From NCBI RefSeq assembly GCF_003024155.1, contig NZ_CP028136.1, positions 1,798,001 through 1,862,000 of the forward strand: a DNA stretch of 64,000 bases. Direction: 5' to 3'. The notes under the pieces are model-generated. The model made no database searches and was not told the origin of the DNA. It worked only from the letters and a program-made list of their open reading frames with translations. Source of the stretch: Christiangramia fulva (GTDB lineage: Bacteria > Bacteroidota > Bacteroidia > Flavobacteriales > Flavobacteriaceae). The number at the start of each line of letters is the position of its first letter. Within the stretch, counting starts at the first letter, position 1. Position numbers and translations under genes: made by a program. This document shows, piece by piece, positions 28,212 to 36,133 of the stretch.

Positions 28212-29564
28212 ATGTTGAAACATAAATTCTTAGGTCTACTTTTATTGATGGCAGCAAGTTTCTCCTATTCTCAGGTCGAATTTTCCGGAAGCCTGAACCT
28301 GGAAGGTTATTATTCCACAAAAGACAAATTGCCTTTCTGGTTTTACAGTAACCAGCGGGGAAGGGTTTCAGAAGAAACGAATTTTGACGGCTGGATCAGT
28401 GGCAGGATGAACTATGACATCTCGTCAAGCACAAGTCTGGAAATCGGCGGCGGACTTTTATATGATGATAATTTTTCTGATGAAATATTTCTTGATGAAT
28501 TGTATGCCGATCTTAAATGGAAAAAGTTGGAACTAATAGGAGGACGTAAGCAAAAAGAGGAATTCTATAATGGCCTCAGCGCGACCAATGAGAATTTCGC
28601 CTGGTCTTTAAATGCGCGTCCGTTACCCGGCATACAGTTCAGAACTTCGGAACCGATCTATTTTAATGAAAATGAAAAACTGGGTTTGGAATTTTCCTGG
28701 AATGAATTTCTAATGGAAAATGATCGTATTGTCAAAGGAGCTCATTTGCATTATAAAAGTCTGTATTTAATCTATAATTTTAAAAATAACTGGCATTTAA
28801 AAGCAGGGATCACACATTTTGCTTTATGGGGAGGAGATTCCCCAAGATGGGGCAAACAACCTGAAGGGATTAAAGATTATTTAAAGATTATTACCGGGCG
28901 CGAAGGAGGAGATAATTCTGCAGAACCAGATCAACAAAATGTAATAGGAGCTCATTCCGGAACCTATGAATTATATCTTACCAAAGATTTTATAGATTAT
29001 AGATTAAAATTCATCTACAATCATTTTTTCGAAGATGGTACCGGGAGTCGTTATGCAAATTTCCCTGATGGACGATATGGTATTTACTATGAAAATAAAA
29101 AGGAAAACACATTAATTACTTCAGCTATTTATGAATTCTATTATACACGAGATCAAAGCGATGGAAGTACTGCTCCTCATGAGCATGACTTTTACTTTAA
29201 TAGTTTTTCAATGTTTAATAATGGATGGACCTATTATAAAAGAATAATTGGTGTTCCATTTTTTGATTATGATCCGGAGATAGGAATTGTCGCTGGCAAC
29301 AAATTTCTCGCGCATCACATAGGAATAAATGGTAATTTAAATTTAGGATTTCATAATTATCCATATAAGCTTCTACTTTCTCATGTTCTTAAGGAAGGAA
29401 TGTATGACAGACCCTATATTCCAAAGAGAAAGGAATTATATTTTAATTACGAAATGCGACTTCTGCAAAGACCTTTCAATCTCTCCATACAACTGGGAAC
29501 GGAATTCTCGAATGTTGCCGAGCCCATCTTTGGTGCCGGCTTAAGTTTATCAAAGCACTTTTAG
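28212..29564 (+). CDS. Wzi-like capsule assembly protein (copy 1)
   Basis: Outer-membrane beta-barrel of the Wzi family (Caps_assemb_Wzi), which in other bacteria helps anchor or organise capsule at the surface. Signal peptide at 1-20 (LGLLLLMAASFSYSQ). Pattern of alternating aromatic/hydrophobic strands throughout; conserved blocks include FWFYSNQRGRV, GGRKQKEEFYNGLSATN, ITHFALWGGDSPRWGKQP, FPDGRYGIYY, NNGWTYYKRIIGVPFF and LSHVLKEG. 450 residues is normal. A diverged second copy follows after six bases, and repeat arrays lie on both sides of the pair. Confidence 0.9.
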   Translation: MLKHKFLGLLLLMAASFSYSQVEFSGSLNLEGYYSTKDKLPFWFYSNQRGRVSEETNFDGWISGRMNYDISSSTSLEIGGGLLYDDNFSDEIFLDELYADLKWKKLELIGGRKQKEEFYNGLSATNENFAWSLNARPLPGIQFRTSEPIYFNENEKLGLEFSWNEFLMENDRIVKGAHLHYKSLYLIYNFKNNWHLKAGITHFALWGGDSPRWGKQPEGIKDYLKIITGREGGDNSAEPDQQNVIGAHSGTYELYLTKDFIDYRLKFIYNHFFEDGTGSRYANFPDGRYGIYYENKKENTLITSAIYEFYYTRDQSDGSTAPHEHDFYFNSFSMFNNGWTYYKRIIGVPFFDYDPEIGIVAGNKFLAHHIGINGNLNLGFHNYPYKLLLSHVLKEGMYDRPYIPKRKELYFNYEMRLLQRPFNLSIQLGTEFSNVAEPIFGAGLSLSKHF

Positions 29565-29570
29565 CCTTCT

Positions 29571-30914
29571 TTGAGATCTTACAGGTTTATAATATCGAAG
29601 CTGTTTATTCTTTTAATCGGGTCCGCAAACGGGCAGGTGGAGGTTTCCGGCGCAATTGGGACTTCGGCTTTTGTCTCTTCCAAACCCGAACTTACCTTCT
29701 GGTTCTATTCCAATAAGGAAGGGATCATAGATAAGAATTCCGATTTTCTGCTTTACTCCAGTCTGGGAGTAGATTATTATACCTATTCCGGCTTCAGCAT
29801 TGAAGCCAAAGCGAATCTAGCCTACAACAATAGCCAGGATGAAATTATTCCCCATGAGTTATACCTGCGATTGTATAATGAGTTCTATGAACTCAATTTT
29901 GGAAGGATAAGACGTAGGAACTTCTTTAACGGGATCTCTGCGACCAACCAGAACATCATCTGGTCTAATAATGCCTTGCCACTCTGGGGTGTTAGCTTTA
30001 ACTCGCTAAGGACGATCTATCTTACAGAAAAATTTGGATTTGAGTTCGAATGGTCCGAGTCTTTTTTGGACGATCCCCGATGGGTGAAGAACAGTTTTGT
30101 TCACCACAAGGTTTTAAGTTTGGTGTATGGAAGTATAGAAGACTTTCAGGTGAAGCTGGGAATAAATCATTACGCGCAATGGGGAGGAACTTCAATTTCA
30201 GAGGGTGAACAGCCGGCCAGCTTCGAAGATGACTATTTACGTATCGTTTTTGCCTTGCCCGGAGGCCGGGATTCCAATGAAACCGAACAGCATATAGCAC
30301 TTGGGAATCATATTGGCAGTTATGTACTTCAGGTTTCAAAACATTATAATGATTTTGATCTTAACTTTACTTACAACAGTATCTTTGAGGACCGAAAAGG
30401 AAGCAGGCTGGGGAATTTTCCCGATGGACGATATGGTTTCCATCTTTCTTTTGCTGAAGAACGGGCTTTGGTTTCCGATATCCACTATGATTTCCTTTAC
30501 ACCCGCAATCAGAGCAATCATTTGAATGAAGCCATCGCCAGTGATTACTTCAACAACGATACTTTCAGGTCGGGCTGGACCTATTATAACCGCATCCTCG
30601 GAGCGCCCTTTTTTGATTACAGTGCAAAGGCAAACCGGGTAGTCGGCAATAAGTTCCTGACTCATCATATTGGTATTGCCGGGAGCTTCAGCAATTACTT
30701 TGTGAGCTATCCCTATAAACTTCTTATCTCGCACGTTCATAAAGAAGGCAGGTATTTTAACTACTATGAGCCCGACAGGAATGAGCTTTACCTTAATTAC
30801 GAAATGGGACTTCTTCAAAGACCTTTCAATCTCTCCATCCAACTGGGGACAGAATTCTCGAATGTTGCCGAGCCGATCTTTGGGGCGGGTGTGAGGCTGG
30901 AAAAGAGGTTCTAA
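29571..30914 (+). CDS. Wzi-like capsule assembly protein (copy 2)
   Basis: Second Wzi-family barrel, 447 residues, starting at TTG 29571 with a signal peptide (KLFILLIGSANGQ). Shares the order of conserved blocks with copy 1 (LTFWFYSNKEG, RRRNFFNGISATN, INHYAQWGGTS, FPDGRYGF, GWTYYNRILGAPFF) at moderate identity. The last 32 residues before the final strand are almost identical to copy 1 (one difference), and the DNA there is also unusually similar. The two products may form different surface complexes or one may be redundant. Confidence 0.88.
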   Translation: MRSYRFIISKLFILLIGSANGQVEVSGAIGTSAFVSSKPELTFWFYSNKEGIIDKNSDFLLYSSLGVDYYTYSGFSIEAKANLAYNNSQDEIIPHELYLRLYNEFYELNFGRIRRRNFFNGISATNQNIIWSNNALPLWGVSFNSLRTIYLTEKFGFEFEWSESFLDDPRWVKNSFVHHKVLSLVYGSIEDFQVKLGINHYAQWGGTSISEGEQPASFEDDYLRIVFALPGGRDSNETEQHIALGNHIGSYVLQVSKHYNDFDLNFTYNSIFEDRKGSRLGNFPDGRYGFHLSFAEERALVSDIHYDFLYTRNQSNHLNEAIASDYFNNDTFRSGWTYYNRILGAPFFDYSAKANRVVGNKFLTHHIGIAGSFSNYFVSYPYKLLISHVHKEGRYFNYYEPDRNELYLNYEMGLLQRPFNLSIQLGTEFSNVAEPIFGAGVRLEKRF

Positions 30915-31013
30915 CAGGGGATTGGAGGATCAGATCATTAGATAATTAGAAAATTAGAAAATTAGATGGTTAGAGGCTTATCAATTATCAGTTATCAATT
31001 ATCACCAGTAATA
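30915..31013. other. Non-coding start of the repeat-rich gap
   Basis: The gap from 30915 to 32010 contains no credible gene. This first part has short repeats (attagataattagaaaatt) and ttatcaattatcagttatc low-complexity sequence; the rest is listed as separate repeat elements. Confidence 0.6.
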
Positions 31014-31058
31014 AAGATTTCTCGTCGTCCCGAATCCTCGGGACTCGCTCGAAATAAC
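31014..31058. repeat. Right half of an inverted-repeat element
   Basis: Only the right arm is present: agatttctcgtcgtcccgaa, a cccgaatcctcggga hairpin and ctcgctcgaaataac. No matching left arm lies upstream. Confidence 0.65.
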
Positions 31059-31068
31059 CGAAACGAAT

Positions 31069-31197
31069 GTCATTTCGAAACGAAGCGTAGTGGAGTGAGA
31101 AATCTTAAGGTTAGAACTGCAATGTTTAAAAGAATTCCGGGTAATAAATTATGAGATTTCTCGTCGCCCCGAATCCTCGGGACTCTGTCGAAAAGAC
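31069..31197. repeat. Inverted-repeat element, core type B (copy 2)
   Basis: 129 bases. Core and ends match the element at 27947, including gttagaactgcaatgttt; right end mutated to tcgaaaagac. Confidence 0.8.
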
Positions 31198-31207
31198 CGA
31201 AACGAAT

Positions 31208-31336
31208 GTCATTTCGAAACGAAGCGTAGCGGAGTGAGAAATCTCAAAGTAAGGCATTCGAAACTGGCAACAAGGCCTTTGTTTCTAAGATTAGATTTCT
31301 CGTCGTCCCGTAGCCTCGGGACTCGCTCGAAATGAC
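31208..31336. repeat. Inverted-repeat element, core type A (copy 3)
   Basis: 129 bases. Core A (cattcgaaactggcaacaag) lies between the common arms; adjacent to type B copies on both sides. Confidence 0.8.
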
Positions 31337-31346
31337 TTTCAGGAAT

Positions 31347-31475
31347 GTCATTTCGAAACGAAGCATAGCGGAGTGAGAAATCTCAAGGTTAGAACTGCAG
31401 TTTATAAAGGAATTTCTAGTAAAAGTGAATGAGATTTCTCGTCGCCCCGAATCCTCGGGACTCTGTCGAAATGAC
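31347..31475. repeat. Inverted-repeat element, core type B (copy 3)
   Basis: 129 bases with core B variant (gttagaactgcagtttataa then ggaatttctagtaaaagtg). Confidence 0.8.
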
Positions 31476-31497
31476 TCCACGTATTAAAGGGAAGACT

Positions 31498-31545
31498 TTC
31501 ATTTCGAAACGAAACGAAGTGGAGTGAGAAATCTCAAGGTTGGAA
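31498..31545. repeat. Left half of an inverted-repeat element
   Basis: Left arm only: ttcatttcgaaacg through gagtgagaaatctcaaggtt, followed by the start of core B and then unrelated sequence. Confidence 0.6.
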
Positions 31546-31607
31546 CTACATTATTTAAAAGAGCTCCAGGTTAAAAAATTAATCTTTTTCTTTTTCCCAT
31601 CGTGGAT

Positions 31608-31766
31608 CCTTCGACTTCGCTAGGGAGAAACAAACCTGCCTGCCTTTAGGTAGGCGAAGCGGAGTGAGAAATCTCAAAGTTAGAACTGCAATTTATAAAG
31701 GAATTTCTAGTAAAAGTGAATGAGATTTCTCGTCGCCCCGAATCCGCGGGGCTCGCTCGAAATGAC
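31608..31766. repeat. Inverted-repeat element, core type B (copy 4), altered left end
   Basis: Left end reads cttcgacttcgctagggaga with a cctgcctgcctttaggtagg palindrome in place of the usual gtcatttcga, then gagaaatctc, core B as in copy 3 and the standard right end tcgaaatgac. Looks like a recombinant of two repeat families. Confidence 0.65.
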
Positions 31767-31950
31767 TACGCCTACAGGGATTCAGGATTCAAAATTCCGG
31801 ATTCAATATTCAGGATATTTATTACCCGCCTTAATTTTTTTTAACTCAAAACTCCAAACTCTGAACTCTGAACTCCAAAAGCCTTATAGCTAAATTTCAA
31901 TTATCAATTTTCCATTCTCAATTGGTAATTTAAAAAATCCTTCAACATCA

Positions 31951-31985
31951 AAAAAGCCTTTGGAAAAAATCCAAAGGCTTTTTTT
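31951..31985 (-). terminator. Hairpin terminator, probably bidirectional
   Basis: aaaaagcctttgg and ccaaaggcttttt form a 12-13 bp stem with an A/T run on both sides. It lies 26 bases past the end of the minus-strand gene at 32011 and suits it as a terminator; it also closes the repeat region on the + strand. Confidence 0.8.
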
Positions 31986-32010
31986 AGGCAGTTAGTTGAA
32001 CTGTACTTTC

Positions 32011-32340
32011 TTAGGCTGCCGAAGTTACATTATACTGTGAAAGCAGGTTCTGGTAAAAGAAAAGGCTTTTCTCATCCTTTTTCAAACAAGATCTTAGAAA
32101 CCTTTCCAGTTCCTGACATTCAAAAGTAATATTGGTATATTTCTTTTCACCCACCGGCAATTTAAGATCGATGGTTTGCTTTTCATAATCAATGTTCACG
32201 TGCCTGGCTTCAAAATATCTTTTGACGATGGCACGATGCATGGTTTTGAAGTTGAAATTCTCTTCATTTCTGTTTTGCACACTATAAGAAATTAGATTCT
32301 TAACTTCATCAAGTATCTCCGGGGTAGTAAATCTATTCAT
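32011..32340 (-). CDS. Conserved-looking hypothetical protein
   Basis: 109 residues, not recognised. No signal peptide or membrane segment; the sequence is charged with predicted helices (TTPEILDEVKNLISYSV, FKTMHRAIVKRYFEA) and a short beta portion (IDYEKQTIDLKLPVGEKKY). Composition looks like a real soluble protein and it has its own terminator. A possible -7 box (one mismatch) is at 32395-32402 on the minus strand. Function unknown. Confidence 0.65.
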   Translation of the reverse strand: MNRFTTPEILDEVKNLISYSVQNRNEENFNFKTMHRAIVKRYFEARHVNIDYEKQTIDLKLPVGEKKYTNITFECQELERFLRSCLKKDEKSLFFYQNLLSQYNVTSAA

Positions 32341-32478
32341 AGGTTGCTCTTTTTTTCGACATTATCATCGGGGCTAAATTACTACTAGACACCACAAATG
32401 CTGTTAAAAAAAATGTAATACTTTACTGATTAATAAATTTTTAACCTTGTGTTGAAATTTGTTAAGAGGAATTTTACA

Positions 32479-33096
32479 CTAGAGTACCAGGTTCAACGGA
32501 TCATGCATGATCCTGAACCTCTCATCAAGAAGCGAGAGGTTGTAAAACTTCGTTCCTAAATAAGAGGTTTGTCCTGCAGAATGATGAATATGGCCAAACA
32601 AATGCAGTTTTGGCTGAACTTTTTTCACCTTTTCTGCCAGTTCTTTACAGCCTAATTTAATGCCGCTACCAATTTCATCCAGGATTCCGTAGGGAGGGGT
32701 ATGGGTGATTAGAATATCGGTGTTTTTGGGAATTAGATCCCAGTGTGTTCTTATTTCAGCTCCCCTTTCACGGTTAAAAGCCCAGCCGGCTTTCCCGGGA
32801 ATCATGGGGCTACCCCAGAAGCTCTTACCTTCTATCTCCATTCCCCTGTCTATTAAAAGGTGTATATTCTTCGGAATCTTTTCCAGATTTTCCTTTTTTT
32901 GAAAAAAGAAATCATGGTTCCCCGGGACGAGTATTTTATACTTATGGGGTTGCGAGGAAAACCAGTTCAGGAAATCCCGTGTTTCATTCCAGGTACCTCC
33001 ATCGGTACAATCTCCGGCGTGGATAAGAATATCTCCTTCCGGAATAGGAATTTCATGATGAAGGTTATGAGTGTCGGCAAGACAGATCAGCCGCAT
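32479..33096 (-). CDS. Metallophosphoesterase
   Basis: 205-residue calcineurin-like phosphoesterase. All metal-site blocks are visible in order: LADTHNLH, LIHAGDCTDGG, LVPGNHDFFF, LLITHTPPYG (as ILITHTPPYG) and LHLFGHIHHSAG. Cytoplasmic, since no signal peptide is seen. Substrate is not evident; related short proteins hydrolyse phosphodiesters. It is preceded on its strand by a caattag microsatellite. Confidence 0.9.
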   Translation of the reverse strand: MRLICLADTHNLHHEIPIPEGDILIHAGDCTDGGTWNETRDFLNWFSSQPHKYKILVPGNHDFFFQKKENLEKIPKNIHLLIDRGMEIEGKSFWGSPMIPGKAGWAFNRERGAEIRTHWDLIPKNTDILITHTPPYGILDEIGSGIKLGCKELAEKVKKVQPKLHLFGHIHHSAGQTSYLGTKFYNLSLLDERFRIMHDPLNLVL

Positions 33097-33112
33097 TACA
33101 ATTAGCAGTTAT

Positions 33113-33158
33113 CAATTAACAATAAACAATTAGCAATTAGCAATTAGCAATTAGCAAT
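33113..33158. repeat. caattag microsatellite
   Basis: caattag repeated about four times (33128-33158) after degenerate copies, immediately upstream of the metallophosphoesterase gene. Copy number could vary and alter promoter spacing. Confidence 0.6.
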
Positions 33159-33230
33159 TTTTTTGACAGAAAAAGATACGATGAATATTTAATGTTTCTG
33201 AAGAGTATCTTTTAACTTTTACTCAATACT

Positions 33231-33446
33231 CTACATATTTTCTTGTTCCTCATTATCGAGCAAATAATCATCATTTTCAGGAGTCATCTTATTGATGAGT
33301 TTGACCATGATAAAAGCAATGATTCCAGCCGTCACCGCGAAGAATAGGAACTTCATAAGCAGGCTGTCGCTCAACAGCAGACTATAGAAACCAAGGAAGA
33401 TTTCGGCTGCAAGAAATAATATTTGAAGAGCTGCTTTTAGGAACAT
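33231..33446 (-). CDS. Small two-helix membrane protein
   Basis: 71 residues, not recognised as a named family. Two hydrophobic helices (about 5-27 and 30-50: LQILFLAAEIFLGFYSLLL, FLFFAVTAGIIAFIMVKLI) and an acidic C-terminal tail ending DDYLLDNEEQENM. A perfect TATATTTG -7 box sits 21 bases upstream, supporting a real gene. Confidence 0.65.
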   Translation of the reverse strand: MFLKAALQILFLAAEIFLGFYSLLLSDSLLMKFLFFAVTAGIIAFIMVKLINKMTPENDDYLLDNEEQENM

Positions 33447-33466
33447 TTCTGGTTTTGATATTTGGT

Positions 33467-33474
33467 CAAATATA
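33467..33474 (-). promoter_or_regulatory. -7 box of the small membrane protein gene
   Basis: On the minus strand the sequence reads TATATTTG, matching the Bacteroidota TAnnTTTG. It forms part of a small palindrome (atatttggtcaaatat) that could be an operator. Confidence 0.5.
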
Positions 33475-33608
33475 CTGCTGAAAAACCTTCGCCCGGAAGG
33501 AAAAAATCAAGTTTGACGAAAATTTAACTTCGACCCGGGAATCCCTATATGCTTTTAAGTTAAATAATCTTAAACTCTATTTGAAAATCACTCTGAATTG
33601 TAAATTGG

Positions 33609-35156
33609 TTGGAAACCAATCGATCTAAAGCTGTGAAAACATCTAAAAAAATTGCCGTTGGTGTTCTGATAACGCTCGGGATACTTGCGCTTGCTTTGCT
33701 TATTCTGAATAATATTGCTGAAAGCAAAATAAAGAAAAGCCTGGAAGACAATCTGAAAAGGGCAAGGGTAGATTATAAAAAGGTGGATGTGAAATTACTC
33801 GCCCGGAATGCCGAAATTATCAATCCTCAATTTCATTTTAAAAATAAATCCATAAAGGCTGACACAGTTGAATTGAAGGATATTCACCTGTGGGAATATA
33901 TTACTCACAAAAACCTTATTATCGATAAGGTTGATATTTCCAATCCGGTTATAAAAATCTATCCAGCTTCCACTTCCCAAAAAACCGATTCTTCTTCTGC
34001 CGGAAAATCTAAATTCAAAAATCATATTCTGTTAAAAGATCTGGCAATCCAGAATGCAGTACTGACAATTTTCCAAAAAGATACCAGCTCAGCAAAATTT
34101 CATACGCGCTTAACAGAGGTCAGAATGAAAGATATCGACGTGAATAAAACAACTGCCAAAAAAACTATTCCGTTTTCCTATAATTTAACGCTCCTAAAAT
34201 CTGATACCCTTTTTCTCAATTTAGGAAAAAGACATACGCTTCAGCTTGCTTCCCTTGCCATTGAAGACAGCAGTCTAGTGGTGCGAGATTTCCGAATTAT
34301 TCCTAAATATGATAAAGAAGAATTTCAGCAACATTTACAAACCGAAAAAGACCGGTATGACCTGGTGATCGACAGTATTATCCTAAACGATCTCGACTGG
34401 AAGTATGAAAATTCAAAATTTGAGATCAAAGACCGGTTAACACGTATTGCCGGAGTAGATTTTAAGATTTACCGGGATAAGCTGCAGCCTGATGATACCA
34501 CTTTTAAACCCATGTACAGCCAGATGATCAGGAATTTGCCAATAAAATTGGGAATGGATTCGGTGGTGGTGCGAAGGATGTATTTGCAGTATCAGGAAAA
34601 ATTACAAAATGCGACTCAGCCGGGCGAACTGCAATTTTCGAATATGAATGCCGAAATGGCTAATATCACCAACATAGGCCTGCAACGCAAAGATTTTCCG
34701 AAAACCCATATAGATGTGCGTACCGATTTTATGAAAACTGCGCCTGTAGATGTAGACTGGGATTTTGATATTAGCGATAAACAGGATCATTTCCAGATCT
34801 CGGGCTCGATGGGACGTTTAAAGGCCGAGCAGATAAATGAATTTTTGAAGCCGGCGATGAATGTGGTCGCCAGCGGTGAAATTCTTGATATGTATTTTAA
34901 TTTCTACGGCGATGATGAGAATGCCAATGGTGATATGAGGCTGGAATACAAAAATTTCAAGGTAAAAGTGCTGCAAAAAAAGAGTCGGAATAAAAAAGAA
35001 ATAATCTCTGGTCTGGCCAATCTTTTAGTTAATAATAAAGCTCTGAATAAAGAAGCCAATTATAAGGATATTAGTGTAAAAAGGGATAAAACCCGGTCTT
35101 TCTGGAACTATTTCTGGAAGTGCATAAGAAGCGGTGCCTTAAAACAATTTCTTTAG
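33609..35156 (+). CDS. AsmA-like membrane-anchored protein
   Basis: Up to 515 residues, starting at TTG 33609 or GTG 33633. One N-terminal transmembrane helix (IAVGVLITLGILALALLIL) followed by a long, repetitive beta-rich domain typical of AsmA/DUF748-like proteins (IDKVDISNPVIKIYP, HILLKDLAIQNAVLTIF, FRIIPKYDKEEFQQHL). Such proteins sit in the inner membrane with the bulk in the periplasm and are linked to lipid transport or envelope integrity. Its stop codon overlaps that of the convergent usp gene. Assignment is by architecture. Confidence 0.7.
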   Translation: METNRSKAVKTSKKIAVGVLITLGILALALLILNNIAESKIKKSLEDNLKRARVDYKKVDVKLLARNAEIINPQFHFKNKSIKADTVELKDIHLWEYITHKNLIIDKVDISNPVIKIYPASTSQKTDSSSAGKSKFKNHILLKDLAIQNAVLTIFQKDTSSAKFHTRLTEVRMKDIDVNKTTAKKTIPFSYNLTLLKSDTLFLNLGKRHTLQLASLAIEDSSLVVRDFRIIPKYDKEEFQQHLQTEKDRYDLVIDSIILNDLDWKYENSKFEIKDRLTRIAGVDFKIYRDKLQPDDTTFKPMYSQMIRNLPIKLGMDSVVVRRMYLQYQEKLQNATQPGELQFSNMNAEMANITNIGLQRKDFPKTHIDVRTDFMKTAPVDVDWDFDISDKQDHFQISGSMGRLKAEQINEFLKPAMNVVASGEILDMYFNFYGDDENANGDMRLEYKNFKVKVLQKKSRNKKEIISGLANLLVNNKALNKEANYKDISVKRDKTRSFWNYFWKCIRSGALKQFL

Positions 35157-35977
35157 ATCTTGAAGGTTACCACGGGTTTGTTGGCATGATTTACAAGGTC
35201 TTCGCTAATGCTCCCATTAAAGAAATGGGCCAGGCCTTTGCGGCCATGCGTGCTGATCCCGATTAATTGCGAGTCCATTTTTTTGGCGAAATTCAAAATG
35301 CCTTTTTCCACACTAATGTCATTATAAATATGTAACTGGCAATTTTCCTGATTTTCTCCGCAATATTTCTGAAGCCTTTTATTGGCCTCTTCGCTGGTCA
35401 TAAAGTTATTAGGAGTGTTTACGAATAGCAAATGCAGTTTTGCTTCGAGGGTATTGGCAAATTTTATGGCTTTTCGCAAAGTATGTTTGTGTTCTTCATT
35501 GGCATCGGTCGCAAAAATAAAGTTCTTTACTTTAAAGGTATCGATCTCTTTTTTTATCACCAGGACGGGAATTTGAGAGTGGCGCACCACCTTTTCGGTA
35601 TTGGAGCCAATAAACATTTCTTTAAAGCCGCTTGCTCCGTGAGAGCCCATGACGATAAGGTCGCATTTCTTCTCTTTGCTAATTTCCATGATTCCGTCAA
35701 AAGCACGATGAAATTCTACAGTTTCGTGAACTTTTATTCCTTTGAGATAAGGTTTGGCCATAAGTTTGGAAAAACGCTGGTGCGCGAGTTTCATAAAAAA
35801 TATAGCCTCAGGAAGGTTCTGGCTGCTTCCGTTCACGGGGTCAACGAGCTGTAAAGGCAGCTCCAGCATGTGAAGTAAATAGATGTCGCTGCCAAAACGC
35901 CGGGCGAGTTGTGCGGCCACTTTGAGGGCTTTTTCAGCCTGCTCGCTGAAATCGGTTGGAACCAGTATGTTTTTCAT
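35153..35977 (-). CDS. Universal stress protein, two Usp domains
   Basis: 274 residues with two tandem UspA domains. Domain 1 begins NILVPTDFSEQAEKALKVAAQLA and ends with the nucleotide-binding loop VMGSHGASGFKEMFIGSNTEKVVRHSQIPVLVI (key part GSHGASG...GSNTEKVVR). Domain 2 (about 150-274) has ATDANEEHKHTLRKA and GISTHGRKGLAHFFNGSISEDLV. Both retain G-2x-G-9x-G(S/T), so ATP binding is likely. Stress-related role is general family knowledge. Confidence 0.92.
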   Translation of the reverse strand: MKNILVPTDFSEQAEKALKVAAQLARRFGSDIYLLHMLELPLQLVDPVNGSSQNLPEAIFFMKLAHQRFSKLMAKPYLKGIKVHETVEFHRAFDGIMEISKEKKCDLIVMGSHGASGFKEMFIGSNTEKVVRHSQIPVLVIKKEIDTFKVKNFIFATDANEEHKHTLRKAIKFANTLEAKLHLLFVNTPNNFMTSEEANKRLQKYCGENQENCQLHIYNDISVEKGILNFAKKMDSQLIGISTHGRKGLAHFFNGSISEDLVNHANKPVVTFKI

Positions 35978-36066
35978 GACGGGTAACAGCTTGTAGATGA
36001 ATATACTATTAAAACTACGAAGAAAAATTCATTTATTATCAGGTTTTTATACTTCGAAATTATTGC

Positions 36067-36074
36067 TATATTTG
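36067..36074 (+). promoter_or_regulatory. -7 box of rimP-nusA-infB operon
   Basis: TATATTTG exactly fits TAnnTTTG; transcription would begin near 36080-36085, placing the hairpin at 36101 in the leader about 50 bases before the rimP ATG. Confidence 0.6.
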
Positions 36075-36099
36075 CACCGTTGAAACTTAAAAAGGGCAG

Positions 36100-36126
36100 C
36101 GAGGGGACATAAGTCCCCTCTTTTTA
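36100..36126 (+). promoter_or_regulatory. Terminator-like hairpin in the rimP leader
   Basis: gaggggac and gtccccctc-type arms (gaggggacataagtcccctc) form an eight-pair stem with a four-base loop, followed by ttttt and then the rimP start eight bases later. This is an intrinsic-terminator shape in a 5' leader, suggesting attenuation or feedback on an operon that encodes NusA. Confidence 0.6.
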
Positions 36127-36133
36127 TAAATCT

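Noticed and set aside
27634..31766. CRISPR array
   Set aside because: Repeat units are 129-149 bases with internal inverted arms and short irregular spacers; no cas genes are nearby.
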